Below are positions 59,760 through 64,000 of a stretch of DNA of 64,000 bases, in pieces. The notes under the pieces were generated by a model. It did not search any database. It saw only the letters and a list, made by a program, of their open reading frames with translations, and was not told where the DNA came from. How positions within the stretch are numbered: position 1 is the stretch's first letter; the number at the start of each line of letters is the position of its first letter. Origin of the DNA: Pseudogracilibacillus sp037071985 (lineage in GTDB: Bacteria > Bacillota > Bacilli > Bacillales > Amphibacillaceae); assembly GCF_037071985.1 (NCBI RefSeq), contig NZ_JAXHDF010000001.1, positions 434,001 through 498,000 of the forward strand. The letters are read 5' to 3'. The translations under genes and the position numbers were made by a program.

Positions 59760-60959
59760 ATGAGTAAAATTACATCTACAAAAATTATTGAAAACACTTA
59801 CAAACAAATAATTAATTGGCGACGTTATCTTCATCAATATCCTGAGCTTTCCTTTAAGGAACATAAAACAGCTCAATATATTAGTGATCAATTGAATGAG
59901 TTAGAAAATATTGAAGTTTCACATCCAACAAAAACGAGTGTGATGGGGCGTTTGCAAGGCAAGAAAGGGTCCGGTAAAACGATCGCCATTCGAGCGGATA
60001 TTGATGCTTTACCAATTAAAGAAGCGACAAATCTTCCATTTGCTTCGAAAGTAGATGGTGTTATGCATGCATGTGGGCATGACGGTCATGCGGCAATATT
60101 ACTCGGAACAGCGAAAGTATTATCTGAATTACAAGACACATTAATTGGCGAGTTTATTTTCTTATTTCAACATGCGGAAGAGGTTCCACCAGGCGGCGCT
60201 AAAGAAATGGTGGAAGCGGGTGTTTTAGATGGTGTTGATTATGTTCTTGGTCTTCATTTATGGTCTACAGTTCCTTTTGGCGAAATCCAAATAACGAAAG
60301 GTTCTGTATCTGCTGCCTCTGATATTTTTGACATAACGATTGAAGGTAAATCAGGACATGCATCACAACCAGACTCAGCAATAGATGCATTAGCGATTGG
60401 TTCACAAATTATTTCAAACCTACAACATATAACCTCAAGGGTTATGAGCCCATTGGACAGTGGTGTTGTTTCAGTAACTAGATTTCATAGTGGAGACGCG
60501 TATAATGTTATCCCGGATAGAGCACATATAGGTGGTTCGGTTCGTGCCTTAACGAATGATGTTCGTGAACAAATTAAGGAAAGTATGGAACAAATTTGTA
60601 CCCATATTGCAATCGCTCACAATGCAAAAGCAACTCTTACTTATAATTATGGTTATGACCCTATCGTAAATAATGAAGATTTGACTGAAAGAATTTTAGA
60701 AAATACAAAAAAAGCGTTCAAAGATGACGAGCGTATTAAAGTTATACAATCACCGCCAATGCTAGGTGGAGAAGACTTTTCAGCATTTAGTAATGTTGTA
60801 CCAGGTTGTTATGTCGGTATTGGAGCAATGAAAAATGAAAATGGGACAGCCATTCCTCATCACCATCCACAATTCGATATTAGTGAGGATTCGTTATTCA
60901 TTGCTTTGAAATATTACGTAACAACAGCTCTTGATTTAACGGGAAATACTTTACTCTAA
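59760..60959 (+). CDS. M20D-family amidohydrolase (N-acyl-amino-acid or indole-acetyl type)
   Basis: A 399-residue zinc amidohydrolase. Metal ligands and the catalytic loop are visible as HACGHDGHAAILLG and FQHAEEVPPGGAKEM, plus LGLHLWSTVPFGEI and the late GGEDFSAFSN. It removes acyl or aminoacyl groups from small N-acyl compounds. Its cluster with a YfcC-type importer suggests uptake and hydrolysis of a conjugated amino acid or peptide. Confidence 0.9.
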   Translation: MSKITSTKIIENTYKQIINWRRYLHQYPELSFKEHKTAQYISDQLNELENIEVSHPTKTSVMGRLQGKKGSGKTIAIRADIDALPIKEATNLPFASKVDGVMHACGHDGHAAILLGTAKVLSELQDTLIGEFIFLFQHAEEVPPGGAKEMVEAGVLDGVDYVLGLHLWSTVPFGEIQITKGSVSAASDIFDITIEGKSGHASQPDSAIDALAIGSQIISNLQHITSRVMSPLDSGVVSVTRFHSGDAYNVIPDRAHIGGSVRALTNDVREQIKESMEQICTHIAIAHNAKATLTYNYGYDPIVNNEDLTERILENTKKAFKDDERIKVIQSPPMLGGEDFSAFSNVVPGCYVGIGAMKNENGTAIPHHHPQFDISEDSLFIALKYYVTTALDLTGNTLL

Positions 60960-61127
60960 AGGGTAAGAATATTTTATAAGACTACGTTAGCAATTTAAAA
61001 AAGAGGAATTATTTTTATAAGAGACTAGGTATAGGTTACTTAATTCGATTTTTTTATTTGCTACTATGACAGTTATTACTTTCATTACAGTGAAATTCTT
61101 AAAAATAGATAAAAGGAGTGAGGTTTT

Positions 61128-62552
61128 ATGAAAGAAAAGAAAACAACAAACAAAAATAGAGAAGAAGGTAATGGGAAGAAGTCTTGGATGCCACATATTT
61201 TTGCCGTCTTATTTATCCTTATTATCTTAGCTTCTCTTGCAAGTTATATTATACCAGCAGGGGAATATGAACGTGTGACGATGGAAGATGGTAGGGAGGT
61301 TATTGATCCAGGTACCTTCGAAGTAGTGGAAAGTACACCGATTGGAATATTTGATTTTATGTTTGCAATTCCAACGGGTTTTATTGAGACAGCGGAAATT
61401 GTTTTTGGAATTTTAATGATTGGCGGTATGTTCGCAGTAATTGAGCGAACTGGAATTATCAGTCTAGGTGTTGGAAAACTAGCAAATGCATTTTCTAATA
61501 GAGGATTATTGGTTATTCCAATATTGATGATACCTTTTGCAATTATTACTACATTTACGGGTCAAATCGAATTATCGTTAGTCTATTTGCCGGCAATTTT
61601 ACCATTAATGCTAAGACTTGGTTTTGACAAGGTAACAGCGGCAGGAACAGTGCTTATATCAACAATTGCTGGATTTGCCGTCGCACTAACAGCTCCTGCA
61701 AACTTAGGGGTTTCCCAGTCGATTTCTCAACTCCCTTTATATTCTGGAATGGGTTACCGAATTGTCATTCTTACGATTATACTCTTAGTTGGGATTTTAT
61801 TCGTCGTACGGTATGCTAAAAAAGTGCGTAGTAATCCTAAGTTAAGTATTACGTATGGTGATGATGATTCAAATCAGAATGCAGCGATGGGAGTTACGGA
61901 CGGGCAAAAAGCAACAACAAGACAGAAGCTTGCTTCTCTTGTTGTGTTAGTAGCATTTGGTGTTTTACTTTGGGGCTTGTTCGAACATGGCTGGTACTTC
62001 CTCGAACTATCTGGTTTATACATTATGACTGGAATCATCGTTGGTCTTGTCGCTGGTCTTAAAATCTCGCAAATTTCAGAGTCATTTGTGGAAGGCTTTA
62101 AAAATATCCTTTTAGGTGCCATGGTTGTTGGTATTGCGCGTGGTGTTGCTGTTGTTTTAAATGACGGTAACATTATGGATACGATCATTTACGCAGCTGG
62201 TAATTTAGTAGAAGCAATGCCAAGTGGTATTACGGCAACGATTATGTTAATCGTTCAAGCTTTACTTAACTTTCTGATTCCATCTGGAAGTGGACAAGCA
62301 ATGGTTACGATGCCTATTATGTCCGGACTAGCGGACTTGTCGGGTGTAACAAGACAAACAGCAGTACTTGCATTTTTATTCGGAGATGGATTCTCTAACA
62401 TATTCTATCCAACATCCGGTTACTTTATGGCGGTACTTGCAGTTGCAGGTATCAAATGGGAGAAATGGATAAAGTTCATCTGGCCACTTCTCTTAATCTG
62501 GTACGGTCTTGCTATTGTATTCCTATTTATTGCCCAGATTATGAACTACTAA
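61128..62552 (+). CDS. YfcC-family transporter
   Basis: A 474-residue membrane protein of about 12 helices, from the YfcC/ArcD-like (C4-dicarboxylate anaerobic carrier-related) family. Recognised segments are LASYIIPAGEYERV, GPAGN-like PANLGVSQSI, and FLIPSGSGQAMVTMPIMSGLADL. Its substrate is probably the amidohydrolase's substrate or product. It follows the amidohydrolase gene by 168 bases with a GGAGTGAGG site. Confidence 0.88.
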   Translation: MKEKKTTNKNREEGNGKKSWMPHIFAVLFILIILASLASYIIPAGEYERVTMEDGREVIDPGTFEVVESTPIGIFDFMFAIPTGFIETAEIVFGILMIGGMFAVIERTGIISLGVGKLANAFSNRGLLVIPILMIPFAIITTFTGQIELSLVYLPAILPLMLRLGFDKVTAAGTVLISTIAGFAVALTAPANLGVSQSISQLPLYSGMGYRIVILTIILLVGILFVVRYAKKVRSNPKLSITYGDDDSNQNAAMGVTDGQKATTRQKLASLVVLVAFGVLLWGLFEHGWYFLELSGLYIMTGIIVGLVAGLKISQISESFVEGFKNILLGAMVVGIARGVAVVLNDGNIMDTIIYAAGNLVEAMPSGITATIMLIVQALLNFLIPSGSGQAMVTMPIMSGLADLSGVTRQTAVLAFLFGDGFSNIFYPTSGYFMAVLAVAGIKWEKWIKFIWPLLLIWYGLAIVFLFIAQIMNY

Positions 62553-62593
62553 GATAGCGATAAACTATTTAAACTAATTAATAAATAAACTTG

Positions 62594-62630
62594 CCCGAAT
62601 GATAGAATTTAAAGACATCTATTATTCGGG
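62594..62630 (+). terminator. Terminator of the YfcC gene
   Basis: CCCGAATGATAGA / TCTATTATTCGGG, 13 pairs with one G-T, then TATTATTATC, 41 bases after the stop. Confidence 0.65.
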
Positions 62631-62714
62631 TATTATTATCTTATACACTTTATATCCGTATAATAGGTCTCTTTGTTATAATAATAAAGAATCATTGAAA
62701 TGGAGGATACTATC

Positions 62715-64000
62715 ATGTATAAGGTCGGAGTTGTCGGACCAATCAAATCAGTAAATCGAATATTAGAGGTAGCGAAAGAATTTTCAAATGACTTATCTTT
62801 TACCCCATTAATATATCATACAGCTACAGAAACGACTCAAATCATCAAAGAACATTATGACGCGTTCGATTACTTTTTATTTTCCGGACCTATTCCATAT
62901 GAAGTAGCAAAGCAAACTATAAAAGATACAAAAAAATATTTTTATATACATTTACTTGAAACAGGTTTTTATCAAGCTCTTTTACAGCTTTTAGAATCGA
63001 CAAAAAGTAAAATTAATTGTTTAAGCATAGATATTATAAATACGTCAAATATTGTCGATATTTCATTAGATCAATTAAAGATTCCCATGAAGGAAATGAT
63101 TGTAAAAGAATTTGAGGCACATACAAATTATAAAGATTTATACGAGTATCATGTCCATTTGTATAAAGAAAAGAAAGTGGATGCAGTACTTACATGCTAC
63201 CCAGAAGTAATGAAACTGCTAAAAAAAGATAATATACCTGCCGAATGGATCAGTACAACGAAACTCGCAACAAAACAAGTGATTGAATTGATTGAACAGC
63301 GGTCACAAATTTCATATTTTAAACGTACACAGATTGGCGTATGTATGATAGATGTTGATACAAAAGTATATGAGGAACAAAGTGAGCAATTATCCTATGA
63401 GATTCAATTTGCTACGTTAAAAATGAATGAAGAACTTCTCACATTAAGTCGTGACATGAATGGATCATTTTTTGAAATAGGAGATGGGAAATATATTGTT
63501 TTTAGTTCAAGAGGAGAAATTTTGGATAATGTAAGTTTATTAAATGAAACCATCATTCGATTAAAAAAATCTTGGAAAAGAGAGATCATCGCAGGGATTG
63601 GTTTTGGCGATTCAGCTTTAAAAGCGGAGATAAATGCCAGAAAAGCCATCTATAAGACAGAGGTAGAGAATAAAGAAATTATTATTATCGATAATCTTGG
63701 GGAAGTAATTGACGTATCAATCGAACATATTCATTCATTATCTACTATTTCGGATAACAGACTAATATTAAATAAATTAAAAGATAAAAATATAAGTATT
63801 CAAGCTTTTGAGAGAGTTAGAGACATCATTCATCGTAAAAAGTGGAATCAATTTACATCCAATGATCTTGCTTTTGAATTAAAGATGAGCAATCGTAATG
63901 CCCAGCGGCTACTCCTTTCGTTTAAAGAAGCTGAAATTGTAGAACAAGTTGGTGAGGAAAAAATTGCTAAGAAAGGTCGTCCCCGTAAATTATATAAGAT
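62715..64000 (+). CDS. Transcriptional regulator with GGDEF-like and winged-helix domains, partial at the window end
   Basis: An open frame of at least 428 codons begins at ATG 62715 behind TGGAGGA and runs off the window. Its N-terminal 200 residues look like a periplasmic-binding or sensor-type alpha/beta domain (MYKVGVVGPIKSVNRILEV). A middle segment with SFFEIGDGKYIVF and IIAGIGFGDSALKAEINARKAI resembles the degenerate GGDEF-like domain of PucR/CdaR regulators. From about residue 355 a winged helix follows (FTSNDLAFELKMSNRNAQRLL). It probably controls the amidohydrolase/YfcC genes upstream. I cannot assign a named family. Confidence 0.72.
   Translation, partial: MYKVGVVGPIKSVNRILEVAKEFSNDLSFTPLIYHTATETTQIIKEHYDAFDYFLFSGPIPYEVAKQTIKDTKKYFYIHLLETGFYQALLQLLESTKSKINCLSIDIINTSNIVDISLDQLKIPMKEMIVKEFEAHTNYKDLYEYHVHLYKEKKVDAVLTCYPEVMKLLKKDNIPAEWISTTKLATKQVIELIEQRSQISYFKRTQIGVCMIDVDTKVYEEQSEQLSYEIQFATLKMNEELLTLSRDMNGSFFEIGDGKYIVFSSRGEILDNVSLLNETIIRLKKSWKREIIAGIGFGDSALKAEINARKAIYKTEVENKEIIIIDNLGEVIDVSIEHIHSLSTISDNRLILNKLKDKNISIQAFERVRDIIHRKKWNQFTSNDLAFELKMSNRNAQRLLLSFKEAEIVEQVGEEKIAKKGRPRKLYK

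Noticed and set aside
1..64000. CRISPR array, prophage or integrated plasmid
   Set aside because: No series of equal direct repeats with spacers, no cas genes, and no integrase, phage structural or plasmid replication genes were found. Mobile DNA is limited to the repeat family and one broken IS3 element.

Overview
The window is low-GC Firmicutes DNA and most resembles a spore-forming member of the Bacillaceae (Oceanobacillus or Virgibacillus-like). The evidence is the origin-proximal order yaaA-recF-remB-gyrB-gyrA ... guaB-dacA-pdxS-serS-tRNA-Ser ... yaaH-tadA-scr, T-box leaders, strong AAGGAGG-type ribosome sites, a large Bacillus-type SRP RNA, and sporulation-linked genes (YaaH-type spore glycosidase, Sda-like checkpoint protein). 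The genus is an inference; no rRNA is present to fix it.

Bases 1-17,270 are core chromosome: DNA gyrase and RecF, an HD-GYP-like protein, IMP dehydrogenase, D,D-carboxypeptidase, PLP synthase PdxS without its usual partner PdxT, seryl-tRNA synthetase and proC (each behind a T-box), tRNA-Ser(UGA), TadA and the SRP RNA. The usual dnaX-recR block does not follow the SRP RNA.

Bases 17,300-31,300 are accessory metabolism: a Fur-box-controlled ferric-siderophore ABC operon (split by a dispersed repeat) facing a ferredoxin-NADP reductase-like gene, a MarR/serine-hydrolase pair, malate:quinone oxidoreductase, a CPBP protease, a MerR-GyrI regulator and a TetR/alpha-beta-hydrolase pair. Bases 31,900-36,770 hold a nine-gene sulfide/persulfide detoxification operon (cst type) led by a CstR-like repressor with three matching operator boxes. 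Bases 36,900-43,500 hold YqaE, a BASS/ACR3-like transporter, an XRE regulator facing an Sda-like gene, a second TauE/SafE protein, a LysM-3D cell-wall protein, an EamA exporter and an AraC regulator whose start codon appears to be ATC. Bases 43,600-48,000 are a two-component system facing an ABC-2 exporter cassette. Bases 48,281-54,423 are a MocR regulator facing a TRAP transporter plus a HisD-family dehydrogenase, possibly for sulfonate or polyol catabolism. Bases 54,480-57,300 are an MFS/ArsR pair bracketed by the two broken ends of an IS3-family element. Bases 57,349-64,000 hold a WYL regulator/GyrI-like pair, a DUF3784 protein with an apparent ATT start, and an amidohydrolase/YfcC-transporter/regulator cluster cut by the window end.

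The points most worth following are the orphan PdxS lacking its PdxT-docking N-terminal helix, the CstR operator set, the HisD-like TRAP locus, the IS-bracketed efflux pair, two apparent non-ATG (ATC, ATT) starts behind good ribosome sites, and a dispersed repeat family with GAGGTTGGGACA termini found four times.
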